From: Helicovermis profundi
GTDB taxonomy: Bacteria > Bacillota > Clostridia > Peptostreptococcales > Acidaminobacteraceae
NCBI RefSeq assembly: GCF_033097505.1
Contig: NZ_AP028654.1
Coordinates: 202,001-266,000 of the forward strand
Length of the DNA: 64,000 nt
Direction of reading: 5' to 3'
The notes below the pieces were generated by a model. That model did not search any database, was not told the DNA's origin, and saw only the letters and a list, made by a program, of their open reading frames with translations. Numbering within the stretch: the first letter of the stretch is position 1; the number at the start of each line of letters is the position of its first letter. Below, one piece after another: positions 24,722 to 34,516 of the stretch. The translations under genes and the position numbers were made by a program.

Positions 24722-27648
24722 GAGATGAAATTAGTAGAAGTCTCACTACGGGATTTATTGATAATGGTGAAGTTTCTCTAGAGAAATATAGACCAAAACT
24801 ATTAGTTAATAATCATATAAAAGGTCAGAAAGTATTAACAAGCATAATTAGGGAACTTAATTTATGTGATGAGTTCTTTTTTTCTGTAGCTTTTATTACA
24901 TATAGTGGATTACTAGTTCTACTAAATACTTTAAAAGAACTTGAATCAAAAAATATAAAAGGTAAAATAATTGCATCTCAATACTTGAATTTTACAGAAC
25001 CTAAAGCATTAAAAAAATTACTATCATTTAAAAATATTGAACTTCGAATGGTAGTAGATGAGGCCTTACATGCTAAGGGATACATATTTAGAAAAAACGA
25101 TCATTATGATTTGATTATAGGAAGTAGTAATTTAACACAAAGTGCATTAAGTACAAATAAAGAATGGAATATAAAAATATCATCAATGGATAAAGGTTCT
25201 TTAATAATGGAAACTGTTTCTGAATTTAATAAGACTTTTGAAAATGGAGTTAAAGTTGATGATTTATGGATTGAAGAATACAGTAAAATATATAAGTTTA
25301 CTAAGGCAAGGAAAACATCAGATGAAAAATCTTTACTAAATGTTAGTGAGGAAAATCCTGCCTATAATATAAATAAAAATCTAATTCCTAAAATAAGTCC
25401 TAATGCAATGCAAGTTGAGGCACTTAAAGGTATAGAGAAAATCAGAGAACTTGGAGAAAAAAAAGCACTTCTTATCTCTGCAACTGGTACTGGTAAAACA
25501 TATCTTGCTTGTTTTGATGTAGCAAAAGTGAATCCTAAAAGATTACTTTTTTTAGCTCATAGAGAGCAGATATTAAATCAATCTATTGAAAGTTTTAAGA
25601 GAGTTTTAGGAAATAATATAAGCGTAGGTAAGGTAGGTGGTGGAAAAAAAGAATTAGATAAAAGATTTATTTTTTCTACTATACAAACTATGTCTAAGAA
25701 ATATTTACTTAAAGATTTAAAAGAAGATTATTTTGATTATATTGTAGTTGATGAATCCCATAGAGCAGGAGCTAAAAGCTATCAAAGGATACTAAGTCGT
25801 TTTGATGCTGAGTTTTTATTAGGTATGACAGCTACTCCAGAAAGAACAGATGACTATAATATTTGTAAAGATTTTAATTACAATATAGCCTATGAAATTA
25901 GATTAGAAGAAGCTATGAGAGAAAATATGCTTTCTCCATTTCATTATTTTGGAATTACAGAGTTATTTATAGATGGAAATGAAATAAGAGATCAAAGTGA
26001 ATTTAAATACTTAATTAATGAAGATAGAGTTAATAATATAGTTGAAAAAATAGAATTCTATGGTTTTCAAGGTGACTATGTAAAAGGATTAATATTTTGT
26101 AGTAGAAATGATGAGGCGCAAGAATTATCAAATATGTTTAATAGAAGAGGATACAAAACAACCTCTCTTAGTGGATCTAATACTCAGGAAAAAAGATTGA
26201 GTGCTATAGCGTGTTTAGAAGATGAAAACGACGAGAATCACTTAGACTATATATTTACGGTTGATATTTTTAATGAAGGTGTAGATATTCCCAAAATTAA
26301 TCAAGTTGTTATGCTTAGACCAACGAGTTCAGCCATTATATTTGTTCAGCAACTAGGTAGAGGACTAAGAAAAGCACATAATAAAGATTATGTAGTAGTA
26401 TTAGATTTTATTGGTAATTATAAAAATAATTTTATGATTCCAATTGCCTTGTCAGATGATAGAAGTTTTAATAAAGATACAATAAGAAGATTTGTGGCAG
26501 AAGGAAATCGTATTATTCCAGGAGCTAGCACTGTAAATTTTGATGCAATATCTAAAAAGAAAATTTATGATTCTATTGATAAAACAAATTTTTCAAGTGT
26601 AAATTTCATAAAAGAAAGCTATAAAAATTTAAAATATAGGCTTGGAAGAATACCTTCACTAATGGATTTTGAAGAGCATGATTCATTAGATGTTGCTAGA
26701 ATATTTGAAAACAAATCATTAGGTTCTTATTATAAGTTTTTAAGCAAATATGAAGCAGAGTATTTAATTAAGCTAAATGATTTGCAAATAAAATATATAG
26801 AATTTATCTCAGTTAAATTAGCGGTAGGTAAAAGGCCACATGAACTTATTGTTATAAATGAAATATTAAACAATGAAAAAGATATTTTAAATAGTTTAAA
26901 ACATAAATTAATTGAAGAATATAAAATAGATGTAAAAGAAAAAACCATAGTAAATGTAAGAAACGTCTTAACAAATGAATTTGCTACTGGAAGCTCAAGA
27001 AAAACATATGAAAAATGTATGATTTTAGAAAATAACAAAGAAACTTATATTGCCTCAAAAGAATTTTTAAAGCAATTAGAAGATACAAACTTTAAAAATA
27101 TTGTTAAAGAATTAGTTGATTTTGGACTATATAGAAATAAGAAATATTACGGCAAGCCTTATAAGTCAACTAGTTTACAATTATATAATAAGTATTCATA
27201 TGAAGATGTATGTAGACTACTTGAGTGGGAGAAAAATGTAGTTTCTTTAAATATAGGTGGATATAAATACGATGAAAAATCTAAAACTTATCCTGTATTT
27301 ATAAACTATCATAAAGAAAATACTATAAATGATTCTATAAAATACGAAGATAGATTTGAAACAAGTTCAAGATTAGTTGCAATTTCTAAGTCAAAACGAA
27401 CACCAGAATCTAACGATGTTAAAACTGCATATAATGCTGAAAAGCTAGGCGTTTCAATGGAATTATTTGTACGTAAGAATAAAGAGGATAAGGGTTCAAA
27501 AGAATTTTATTATCTAGGTAGAATGAATACTGCTGGAGAACCTAAACCAATTAAAATGAATGGTAGTGGGTTAAATGCTGTGGAGATTGTGTATGGTTTA
27601 GAGACTGGGGTTAGGGAAGATATTTTTGAGTATATTTGTGAGGGGTAG
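24712..27648 (+). CDS. PLD nuclease-DEAD/DEAH helicase with DUF3427 C-terminus
   Basis: The 978-residue protein has an N-terminal phospholipase D-like nuclease domain with HAKGYIF and IIGSSNLTQSAL (HxK and GSSN, about residues 121-145). A superfamily 2 helicase follows: Walker A SATGTGKT, DESH, MTATPERT, and motif VI QQLGRGLRK. The last 170 residues (YPVFINYHKEN, RLVAISKSKRTPES) are DUF3427. Such proteins are common in defence islands and are thought to attack invading DNA. It overlaps the Nudix gene by ten bases, and a MazG-like gene follows. Confidence 0.9.
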   Translation: MAIRDEISRSLTTGFIDNGEVSLEKYRPKLLVNNHIKGQKVLTSIIRELNLCDEFFFSVAFITYSGLLVLLNTLKELESKNIKGKIIASQYLNFTEPKALKKLLSFKNIELRMVVDEALHAKGYIFRKNDHYDLIIGSSNLTQSALSTNKEWNIKISSMDKGSLIMETVSEFNKTFENGVKVDDLWIEEYSKIYKFTKARKTSDEKSLLNVSEENPAYNINKNLIPKISPNAMQVEALKGIEKIRELGEKKALLISATGTGKTYLACFDVAKVNPKRLLFLAHREQILNQSIESFKRVLGNNISVGKVGGGKKELDKRFIFSTIQTMSKKYLLKDLKEDYFDYIVVDESHRAGAKSYQRILSRFDAEFLLGMTATPERTDDYNICKDFNYNIAYEIRLEEAMRENMLSPFHYFGITELFIDGNEIRDQSEFKYLINEDRVNNIVEKIEFYGFQGDYVKGLIFCSRNDEAQELSNMFNRRGYKTTSLSGSNTQEKRLSAIACLEDENDENHLDYIFTVDIFNEGVDIPKINQVVMLRPTSSAIIFVQQLGRGLRKAHNKDYVVVLDFIGNYKNNFMIPIALSDDRSFNKDTIRRFVAEGNRIIPGASTVNFDAISKKKIYDSIDKTNFSSVNFIKESYKNLKYRLGRIPSLMDFEEHDSLDVARIFENKSLGSYYKFLSKYEAEYLIKLNDLQIKYIEFISVKLAVGKRPHELIVINEILNNEKDILNSLKHKLIEEYKIDVKEKTIVNVRNVLTNEFATGSSRKTYEKCMILENNKETYIASKEFLKQLEDTNFKNIVKELVDFGLYRNKKYYGKPYKSTSLQLYNKYSYEDVCRLLEWEKNVVSLNIGGYKYDEKSKTYPVFINYHKENTINDSIKYEDRFETSSRLVAISKSKRTPESNDVKTAYNAEKLGVSMELFVRKNKEDKGSKEFYYLGRMNTAGEPKPIKMNGSGLNAVEIVYGLETGVREDIFEYICEG

Positions 27649-27700
27649 GATACAATTAATTTGTAAAAAAATATATATTAGATATGAAAGGAAAATATAA

Positions 27701-28030
27701 ATGGATAAATTGGCGGAAATCACAAAAAAAATAATAGATTTTAGGAATAAAAGGAATTGGAAAAAATTCCATACAACTGAAAATTTATCAAAATCTATAT
27801 CAATAGAAGCAGGAGAATTATTAGAGCATTTTCAGTGGGGAGATGATTACAATAATGAAGAAATTTCAGAGGAACTTGCTGATATTTTGATTTACTCAAT
27901 ACTCATGGCAGAATCAATTGATGTAAATATTTTTGATATAATTGAAAAAAAATTAATTAAAAATGAAAAGAGATTTCCTGTAGATAGGGTATATGGAACT
28001 AGTGGTAAAAATACTAAGGTGATAGAATAA
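27701..28030 (+). CDS. MazG-like nucleotide pyrophosphohydrolase
   Basis: The 109-residue protein has the MazG-like signature: RNKRNWKKFHTTENLSKSI at the N-terminus, EAGELLEHFQW (E-x-x-E region) and EELADILIYSI (E-x-x-D). It should convert NTPs or dNTPs to monophosphates. ATG 27701 follows AAAGGAAAATATAA. Its stop codon directly abuts the ATG of the GIY-YIG/DUF2075 gene, so the pair is an obligate operon. Confidence 0.9.
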   Translation: MDKLAEITKKIIDFRNKRNWKKFHTTENLSKSISIEAGELLEHFQWGDDYNNEEISEELADILIYSILMAESIDVNIFDIIEKKLIKNEKRFPVDRVYGTSGKNTKVIE

Positions 28031-29938
28031 ATGATAAAATTTTTTAAATCTGAATTAAATAAATCGTCACTAAATAGTATTAAGGAATATGAATATGGTG
28101 TTAATTGGCCAGTCGTGTATATATTACAAGGGAAAAAAGAAGCGTATGTGGGCGAATCAACAAATGTATTAAGAAGAACCAAAAATCATTTGGATAATGA
28201 GGATAGAAAAAATTTAAATCTTATTCATATTATATCTGATAATGAATTTAATAAATCTGCAGCATTAGATATTGAATCAAAATTAATTGAATATATTTCT
28301 GCAGATGGCAAATATAAACTTCAAAATAATAATAGAGGATTAAGAGAACATAACTATTATCAAAAAAGCAAATATGAAGATAAATTTAAAGTTATATGGG
28401 ATGAATTAATTTCTATGAAATTTGCCAATAATAAAATTATTGATATTGAAAATAGTGATTTATTTAAATTGTCACCATTTAAAGTTTTAACAGAAGATCA
28501 AGTAGATATTGTTGATTCTATAGAAAACTCTATTAAGAATAATTATACTTCAAATCATATTGTACAGGGAGAACCAGGTTCAGGAAAAACTATTTTAGCG
28601 GTTTATTTAGCAAAATATCTACTTTCAAATGGTGATAATAGCATTGAAAAAATTGGTTTAGTTGTACCTATGGTATCGTTGAGAGGTACTGTTAAAAGAG
28701 TTTTTAAAAAAATTAAAGGTCTAAATACATCAATGGTTATAGGACCTTATGATGTAGCAAAAACAACAGATAAATATGATTTGCTGATAGTAGATGAAGC
28801 TCATAGGTTGACACAGCGAAAAAAATTAAGTAATTATAGAGCGTTTGATTTAGTTAACGAAAAACTAGGCTTTGATAAAAATATAGGTTCACAACTTGAT
28901 TGGATACTCAAAATGTCTAAACATGTAGTTCTTTTTTATGATAGAAATCAATCAGTAAAGCCTTCAGATATTAATATTGATAAATTCAGTAATATGAATG
29001 CTAATAGGTATTATTTAAAATCTCAGTTTAGAGTTAAAGCTGGTATAGAGTATACAAAGTATATTGAGAGTATATTAAAAAATACTGTAAAAAATAAAAT
29101 TGAATTTATAAATTACGATTTACGATTATTTTATGATGTTAATGAGATGATAGAATTAATTAAATCAAAGAATTCTGAAGTTGGTTTATGTAGAAATATT
29201 GCTGGATATGCATGGAAGTGGGTTTCAAAAAAAGATAAAACTAAATATGATATTTTTATTGAAAATTATAAATATCGATGGAATAGTACTAATTTAGATT
29301 GGATAAACACTGAGAATGCGATTGATGAAATTGGTTGTATTCACACAGTTCAAGGTTATGATTTAAATTATGCTGGTGTAATTATTGGTCCTGAATTAGC
29401 AATGGTTAATGGAGAAATAAACTATATTGAAAAGAATTTTAGAGATTTAAATACAAAAACTTCTACATTAACTGTTTCAGAAATGAAAAACTATATAATT
29501 AATATCTATAAAACGTTAATGACTAGAGGGATAAGTGGTACTTATATTTATGTTTGTGATAATAATCTAAGAGAATATTTTAGTAAATATATAAACAAAT
29601 ATTCTATAAATATCAATGATAGTAATATATTGAATATCGAAATTTTGAATAAATATAATTTTGTTGTAAAAGAAATTTTGTTTCCAAATAATAAATATAT
29701 TTCTTTTGTTGCTGAATCAAAAGAAGCATATTTACATAATCATTATAATCAAATAGTAAAATTGATTGCTGAAAAATTGATTAAACTATTTAATAATTTT
29801 GATTTGAAAGAAATAAATAATAATAAAATAGTAGATGTTAAAAATCAAGTTGAGATTATTCTAAAAAGTAAAAATATTAAATATAAATCGGATGCACCTT
29901 ACAGATTGATAAATGAGTATATTTTAATAATTAATTGA
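28031..29938 (+). CDS. GIY-YIG nuclease and DUF2075 ATPase/helicase fusion
   Basis: The 635-residue protein starts with a GIY-YIG-like nuclease domain: WPVVYILQGKKEAYVGESTN with a following RR-x-NH (residues about 22-55). From residue 150 on it is DUF2075, an ATPase with Walker A QGEPGSGKT, Walker B LLIVDEAHR, and a UvrD/Rep-like tail. A nuclease fused to a motor suggests DNA cleavage coupled to translocation, as in defence systems; that is inference. It immediately follows the MazG-like gene and ends the operon before a bidirectional terminator. Confidence 0.85.
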   Translation: MIKFFKSELNKSSLNSIKEYEYGVNWPVVYILQGKKEAYVGESTNVLRRTKNHLDNEDRKNLNLIHIISDNEFNKSAALDIESKLIEYISADGKYKLQNNNRGLREHNYYQKSKYEDKFKVIWDELISMKFANNKIIDIENSDLFKLSPFKVLTEDQVDIVDSIENSIKNNYTSNHIVQGEPGSGKTILAVYLAKYLLSNGDNSIEKIGLVVPMVSLRGTVKRVFKKIKGLNTSMVIGPYDVAKTTDKYDLLIVDEAHRLTQRKKLSNYRAFDLVNEKLGFDKNIGSQLDWILKMSKHVVLFYDRNQSVKPSDINIDKFSNMNANRYYLKSQFRVKAGIEYTKYIESILKNTVKNKIEFINYDLRLFYDVNEMIELIKSKNSEVGLCRNIAGYAWKWVSKKDKTKYDIFIENYKYRWNSTNLDWINTENAIDEIGCIHTVQGYDLNYAGVIIGPELAMVNGEINYIEKNFRDLNTKTSTLTVSEMKNYIINIYKTLMTRGISGTYIYVCDNNLREYFSKYINKYSININDSNILNIEILNKYNFVVKEILFPNNKYISFVAESKEAYLHNHYNQIVKLIAEKLIKLFNNFDLKEINNNKIVDVKNQVEIILKSKNIKYKSDAPYRLINEYILIIN

Positions 29939-29962
29939 TTTAATATTTTATAAAATGAAATT

Positions 29963-30016
29963 AAAAGAGTCATCCTTCAATAATCAAATAAAATTATTGA
30001 ATAATGACTCTTTTTT
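29963..30016. terminator. Bidirectional terminator between convergent genes
   Basis: AAAAGAGTCAT, then TTCAATAAT with ATTATTGAA, then ATGACTCTTTTTT form a long stem with A and T runs on the two sides, fitting termination of the DUF2075 gene on + and of the HIT gene on -. Confidence 0.8.
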
Positions 30017-30049
30017 ATTTTTATAAAAAAAAACTCTAATCCTCACCCT

Positions 30050-30412
30050 TCAATACCCCATCCTACTAGGAATAACCCCTCTAACTCCACCTTTTGGATT
30101 TTCTAAATCACCCTTATACCTTGGAATTAGATGTATATGTAAATGCATAATACTTTGACCAGCTACTATTCCATCGTTTATTCCAATATTATAGGCATCG
30201 GGTTTAAAAGCCTTGTCTAGTAAAAGTTTCATTTCATCTAGCAATTCAAATAGATCATCTTTTTCTTCTTTTTGTAATTCAAAGAATGAAGATATATGTC
30301 GCTTAGGTATTATTAAAATATGACCTTTATTTACTGGAAATTTATCATATATTGCATATGATAAATTTGTTTCTTTAATTTTATTTAAATTAGAACAAAA
30401 TATACAATTCAT
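30050..30412 (-). CDS. HIT family nucleotide hydrolase
   Basis: The 120-residue protein has the histidine triad HLHIHLIPR near residue 90, with an N-terminal CIFCSNL. HIT proteins hydrolyse nucleotidyl bonds (for example AMP-linked substrates). The C-terminus ends in GVRGVIPSRMGY, the tail common in this branch. It lies downstream of the second PLD-helicase gene on the same strand, 46 bases after its stop, so they form an operon. Confidence 0.92.
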   Translation of the reverse strand: MNCIFCSNLNKIKETNLSYAIYDKFPVNKGHILIIPKRHISSFFELQKEEKDDLFELLDEMKLLLDKAFKPDAYNIGINDGIVAGQSIMHLHIHLIPRYKGDLENPKGGVRGVIPSRMGY

Positions 30413-30458
30413 AGCTAAACTCCTTAGTATAACTTGATTTAAAATAGTTTGTGTTCAT

Positions 30459-32948
30459 TTATTGTAAAAGTTTTAATATAGCTTCTTCTTTTTTTAGAAG
30501 ATTATCTTTAAGAAATTTAAGTCTTCTATATTCGATAACATCCTTAAATTGATTAATAAATTCTTCGTTCTTAATAAATTCTGCTAGTTTTTTATTGAGA
30601 ATAAATTCATTATCTACTAAAGTAAAGAATTTGCTTTCTGTTTTACTTAAAAATTTTATTGGATTTCTATATGCTAATTTAATGTAATCGTAATTAGTCC
30701 AATTTTTATAATTTCTAGTACTACTATCTTTTATCATATCTAGTCTATGTTGACCAATAGAATAAAAATGTTTGAAATTCTTTGATATATCGTTATCTGT
30801 TATTGTCATTTGTATGTTTCCATCATTATAAAAAGAAAGAAGTATAGGTAACTTATATAATTTATTCATTGATGTTAATTCTAACATATTAATAAATTTA
30901 TGAGAAAATGTATTATATATGGTTGATTCTTTATTTTTTTCAAGACGGTTGATTGACTCTATATAGTCTCTAAATAAATTGTTTTTACTTTTCTTTCTCA
31001 TTGTTTGGTATAAGTCTTCATTAAAATAAGTAAATAGTTCTACTCTTGTAGGAACTTTGCCTAAGTCTTCTTTAATTCTAAAATATTCTTCATCAATTTT
31101 TTCTTGTATCGTTCTAGAATCGTTATTATATTTTTCAAATAAATCTATAATTTGCATATCAAAATTTATTTTACATCCATCTGGAAGAAAATCATTATTT
31201 AGAAGTTTGTTTATATTAATTTTACTATTACTTAGTATTTTGTGTTTTCCAGAAAGTAATATAGGAGCGAGGTTAATTTTTTTATAGTTGCCTATAAAAT
31301 CTAGTACAGTTAGGAACTTTTTATTTTTTTCTAGTCGTAGCCCTCTTCCTAGTTGTTGCAAAAATACTATTGAAGATTCTGTTGGTCTAAGCATGAGTAC
31401 TGTGTCAAGAGACCTTATATCAATACCCTCGTTAAATATATCTACTGCAAATATTATTTTTATATTTCCTTCTTTTAAATCTGTTAATGCTTTATCCCGA
31501 TTATTTGATTTACTATGAACTGCAATGGAAGGTATATTCATTTTATTAAAAAATTTTGCCATATTTTCTGCATGATTAATATTAACACAAAATCCAAGTG
31601 CTTGTTTTGAATGATGTCTTTTGTAATGTTTTAGTATTAAATTATATCTCTCTTTATTAATAAGTGATTTTTCTAATTCTTTTTCTATATATTTTCCATT
31701 TATAAATGAAATATTATTATAATTTATAGTTTCATCATATATTCCATAGTAATGGAAGTTTGATAGCCATCCTTTATTAATTGCTGAAAATAAATCTACT
31801 TCATATGCAACATTATAATCACAATATGCATAGATATCTTTATTATCCATTCTATCGGGTGTTGCTGTTAAGCCAAGTAAAAATTTTGGATTAAAATAAT
31901 TAAGTAATTTTTGATAAGAATTAGCAGCGCTGTGATGGAATTCATCTATTACTATATAGTCAAAGTAATCACTAGAAAAATCTAATAGGTTTTTATTTAA
32001 TGTTTGTATTGAAGCTATTATTATATTTGAATTAGTATTTTTTTCTATAGCATTATAGTAACTTATACTTTGATTAGGTCTTATTTTAGCAAATGTATTA
32101 TAAGCTTGTTTAAGAATTTCATTTCTATGGGCAATAAATAAAACTCTTTTAAAATTTTTCGAGTCAAATGCTGCTAAAAAAGTTTTTCCAACACCGGTAG
32201 CTGCAACTACGAGTGCTTTATTATTTCCTTCATTTCGTGTTCTATTAAGTTCATAGAGTGCTTCAATTTGGATATCTTTGGGTGATGCAATAGGGGTTAT
32301 ATTATACTCTAAATTTGATTCTGCAATTTTATATTGACTATCATAGGAACCTTCTTTAGCTAAATGACCTATCGTCTTATTATTTAGTGAATAAGTGTGA
32401 ATTTTTGGAGTTTTTCTTAACATAGAATAACTTTTTAAAATTTCATCTGTTACATAATAGCTTTCACTATTAAATATTTTTTCAAATTCATTTTCATAAC
32501 CAGTATATGATTTTATATCATTACTTTTTTTTATTCTATAGTTCCATTCAACACCAATCATTAAAGCTGTCTTTGATAAATTTGATGAACCAATATATAA
32601 ATAATCTTCATTTTCGGTATTAAAAAAATATGCTTTAGGATGAAAACTTCTTTTTTCATCTGAATAGAATTTAATTTCGCCATGACCATTTAAGAGGGTT
32701 TTTAATTTATAAATAGCTGTAGGATCAGTAATACCTAAGTACGTTCCTGTAATAAGTCTAAATGGAATTTTATTATCTCTAATATATTCAAATTCATTTT
32801 TTAAAGCATCTATTCCAGACGTTTTTATAAATGCTACAATTACATCAATTTTCTTTGATTTATATATCATTTCTTTGATATAATTTATTAGTAGATGATC
32901 TGAATTTGTGCAGTAGTTAATATTAGTATCTAAATTTGTTTTATACAT
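30459..32948 (-). CDS. Second PLD nuclease-DEAD/DEAH helicase
   Basis: The 829-residue protein parallels the one at 24712: N-terminal PLD domain with HPKAYFF and YIGSSNLSKTAL, then a superfamily 2 helicase with ATGVGKT, DEFHHSAA, GLTATPDRMD and QQLGRGLRLE. It lacks the DUF3427 end of the other. Its partner gene encodes a HIT protein, where the first helicase has a Nudix partner. ATG 32948 follows GAGGTGCTATT. A MazG-like gene starts divergently at 33039, and the promoters of both must lie in the 90-base gap. Confidence 0.9.
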   Translation of the reverse strand: MYKTNLDTNINYCTNSDHLLINYIKEMIYKSKKIDVIVAFIKTSGIDALKNEFEYIRDNKIPFRLITGTYLGITDPTAIYKLKTLLNGHGEIKFYSDEKRSFHPKAYFFNTENEDYLYIGSSNLSKTALMIGVEWNYRIKKSNDIKSYTGYENEFEKIFNSESYYVTDEILKSYSMLRKTPKIHTYSLNNKTIGHLAKEGSYDSQYKIAESNLEYNITPIASPKDIQIEALYELNRTRNEGNNKALVVAATGVGKTFLAAFDSKNFKRVLFIAHRNEILKQAYNTFAKIRPNQSISYYNAIEKNTNSNIIIASIQTLNKNLLDFSSDYFDYIVIDEFHHSAANSYQKLLNYFNPKFLLGLTATPDRMDNKDIYAYCDYNVAYEVDLFSAINKGWLSNFHYYGIYDETINYNNISFINGKYIEKELEKSLINKERYNLILKHYKRHHSKQALGFCVNINHAENMAKFFNKMNIPSIAVHSKSNNRDKALTDLKEGNIKIIFAVDIFNEGIDIRSLDTVLMLRPTESSIVFLQQLGRGLRLEKNKKFLTVLDFIGNYKKINLAPILLSGKHKILSNSKININKLLNNDFLPDGCKINFDMQIIDLFEKYNNDSRTIQEKIDEEYFRIKEDLGKVPTRVELFTYFNEDLYQTMRKKSKNNLFRDYIESINRLEKNKESTIYNTFSHKFINMLELTSMNKLYKLPILLSFYNDGNIQMTITDNDISKNFKHFYSIGQHRLDMIKDSSTRNYKNWTNYDYIKLAYRNPIKFLSKTESKFFTLVDNEFILNKKLAEFIKNEEFINQFKDVIEYRRLKFLKDNLLKKEEAILKLLQ

Positions 32949-33038
32949 AATAGCACCTCAATAATAATATTTCGACGGTAATATTATTTTACCTTTATTA
33001 TATATCAAGTACCATTAATCAATCATAAGGAGACTAAA

Positions 33039-33347
33039 ATGAAAACTTACAATAAACTCGTAAGAGATAAAATTCCACAAATAATAGAAGAATCGGGTAA
33101 AGAGTGTTCTATAAAGTATGCTGATAAAGATGAAACTCTAAAATATTTAATTAGTAAATTTGATGAGGAAATTAAAGAGTTTAAAGAAGAATATAGTGTA
33201 GAAGAATTAGCTGATATTTTAGAAATTATATATGGTATTACTAATAATATGGGTATTGATTTTAGTGAACTTGAAATGATTCGAAAGAAAAAATATGAGG
33301 AACGTGGTGGTTTTAATGAGGGAATTATTTTAGAAAAAGTTTGGTAA
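33039..33347 (+). CDS. MazG-like (PRA-PH-like) nucleotide pyrophosphohydrolase
   Basis: The 102-residue protein begins YNKLVRDKIPQIIEE, the usual start of this family, and has FDEEIKEFKEE (E-x-x-E) with VEELADILEIIYG (E-x-x-D). It should release pyrophosphate from nucleoside triphosphates. ATG 33039 follows AAGGAGACTAAA. It is divergent from the second PLD-helicase, the third case in this island of a nucleotide-cleaving enzyme next to such a protein. Confidence 0.9.
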   Translation: MKTYNKLVRDKIPQIIEESGKECSIKYADKDETLKYLISKFDEEIKEFKEEYSVEELADILEIIYGITNNMGIDFSELEMIRKKKYEERGGFNEGIILEKVW

Positions 33348-33392
33348 TGATGATAACTCTTATTAAGTAATCTATTTACGGAGGTAAAAAAA

Positions 33393-33938
33393 TTGGGTAA
33401 AGCAATTGGAGTAATGGAATTTAGGAGTATAGGTAAAGGGATTGAATCGTTAGATGCAATGTTAAAATGTGCTAGTGTATCAGTTATTTTAAGTAGGATT
33501 ATTTGCATTGGTAAGTATTTTGTTATTATAACTGGTGATGTGGCAGCAGTTGAAAATGCTATTAATACTGGAAATATTATAGGTACAAACGAAGTAAAGG
33601 GAAGTTTAATTATACCAAGTGTTGCTGAAGGTGTATTAGAAAAAATAAATGTAAAAATCGATAAATCGGATATTAAAGCTCTGGGAATAGTTGAAACTAA
33701 GAGTTTGGCTTATGGTATACTTGCAGCAAATAGTGTAAAAAAATCATCAAATGTAGAATTATTAAAAGTTTCAATTATGCTTGGATTGGGTGGGAAATGC
33801 CTTGTTTTATTTACAGGAGATGTTGCTTCGGTAGAAAGTGCACTTGAATATACTAAAAATAAGATTAATGATAATCCTAAAATTGTTTCTGCTATATCAA
33901 TACCTTCACCATCTAAGGAATTGATTGACGCCTTATAG
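33393..33938 (+). CDS. Tandem-domain bacterial microcompartment shell protein
   Basis: The 181-residue protein contains two BMC domains, about residues 4-88 and 94-178. Each has the family strand pattern: AIGVMEFRSIGKGIESLDAM in the first and ALGIVETKSLAYGILAANSV in the second, each followed by an ...TGDVA.V..A segment. Such trimeric shell proteins tile the surface of microcompartments and may carry gated pores or a metal site. The start is TTG 33393 after GGAGG. No other microcompartment gene is in the window, which is odd. Confidence 0.9.
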   Translation: MGKAIGVMEFRSIGKGIESLDAMLKCASVSVILSRIICIGKYFVIITGDVAAVENAINTGNIIGTNEVKGSLIIPSVAEGVLEKINVKIDKSDIKALGIVETKSLAYGILAANSVKKSSNVELLKVSIMLGLGGKCLVLFTGDVASVESALEYTKNKINDNPKIVSAISIPSPSKELIDAL

Positions 33939-33941
33939 TTA

Positions 33942-33995
33942 TTAATTTAAACAATAATCATCATAAAAATCGGAGAAATCATGGAAATAAATAAA
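33942..33995 (+). repeat. Left copy of an imperfect direct repeat (right copy 36383-36440)
   Basis: TAATTTAAACAATAA and AAAAATCGGAGAAATCATGG match the leader of the methyltransferase gene (TAATTTAAACAATAA, AAAAATCGGAGCAATTATGA) about 2.4 kb to the right. The left copy starts a ten-codon open frame only. The region between includes gene remnants and the PadR operon. No further gene is seen in 33996-34446 apart from the HIT remnant. Confidence 0.6.
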
Positions 33996-34164
33996 TATCT
34001 GTACCAAGTATAAATAGTAGAAACAACTAAAAAACCAATTTCAAAACTTAATTATTGTAGTGTGTTGGTTGATTATAAAAAAGTTGTTTCATGAAAGTGT
34101 ACTTGATACAAAAATGAACAAATAATGTTACATTCTACCTAAAAAACTACAATTTTTATACTCA

Positions 34165-34265
34165 ATACTCAATACCACATTCTACTAGGAGTAAACCCTC
34201 TAACTTCGCCTTTTAGATTTTCCAAATCACCCTTATATCTTGGAATTAGATGGATATGTAGATAT
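34165..34265 (-). pseudogene. Remnant of a HIT family gene
   Basis: The sequence is a diverged copy of the 3' part of the HIT gene at 30050-30155, sharing for example TCTACTAGGA, ACCCTCTAAC and GGAATTAGATG in the same order. The match ends near 34265, before the histidine triad region is complete. A short piece like the second PLD-helicase (TTTAAGTATTAAATTA) follows at 34284. It is a decayed partial duplicate of the HIT/helicase unit. Confidence 0.6.
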
Positions 34266-34446
34266 ACGTCTTTTATAGTGTTTAAGTATTAAATTAATCT
34301 TTCTTTTAAAAAATCTAGAAGATATAAAAAAATATGTAGAAAAAGTTATCCGTTAATGTAAGAAGGCTGTTAAATGAAGAAAACTAGGACAATTTACATA
34401 TAACAAATTTATAGAATAATTTAGTTTAAATCTAAATTCAAAACAT

Positions 34447-34475
34447 TGACAATAAGATAACAATGTGTTATACAT
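34447..34475 (+). promoter_or_regulatory. Promoter of the PadR operon
   Basis: TTGACA (34447-34452), 17 bases, then TATACA (34470-34475) forms a sigma-A type promoter about 40 bases before the padR start. The -10 overlaps one arm of an imperfect inverted repeat (ATACATAGAAT and ATTCTTGTAT), a possible PadR operator. Confidence 0.65.
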
Positions 34476-34516
34476 AGAATAGCAAGGCATAGTAATTCTA
34501 TGTATAGGAGGTTATT

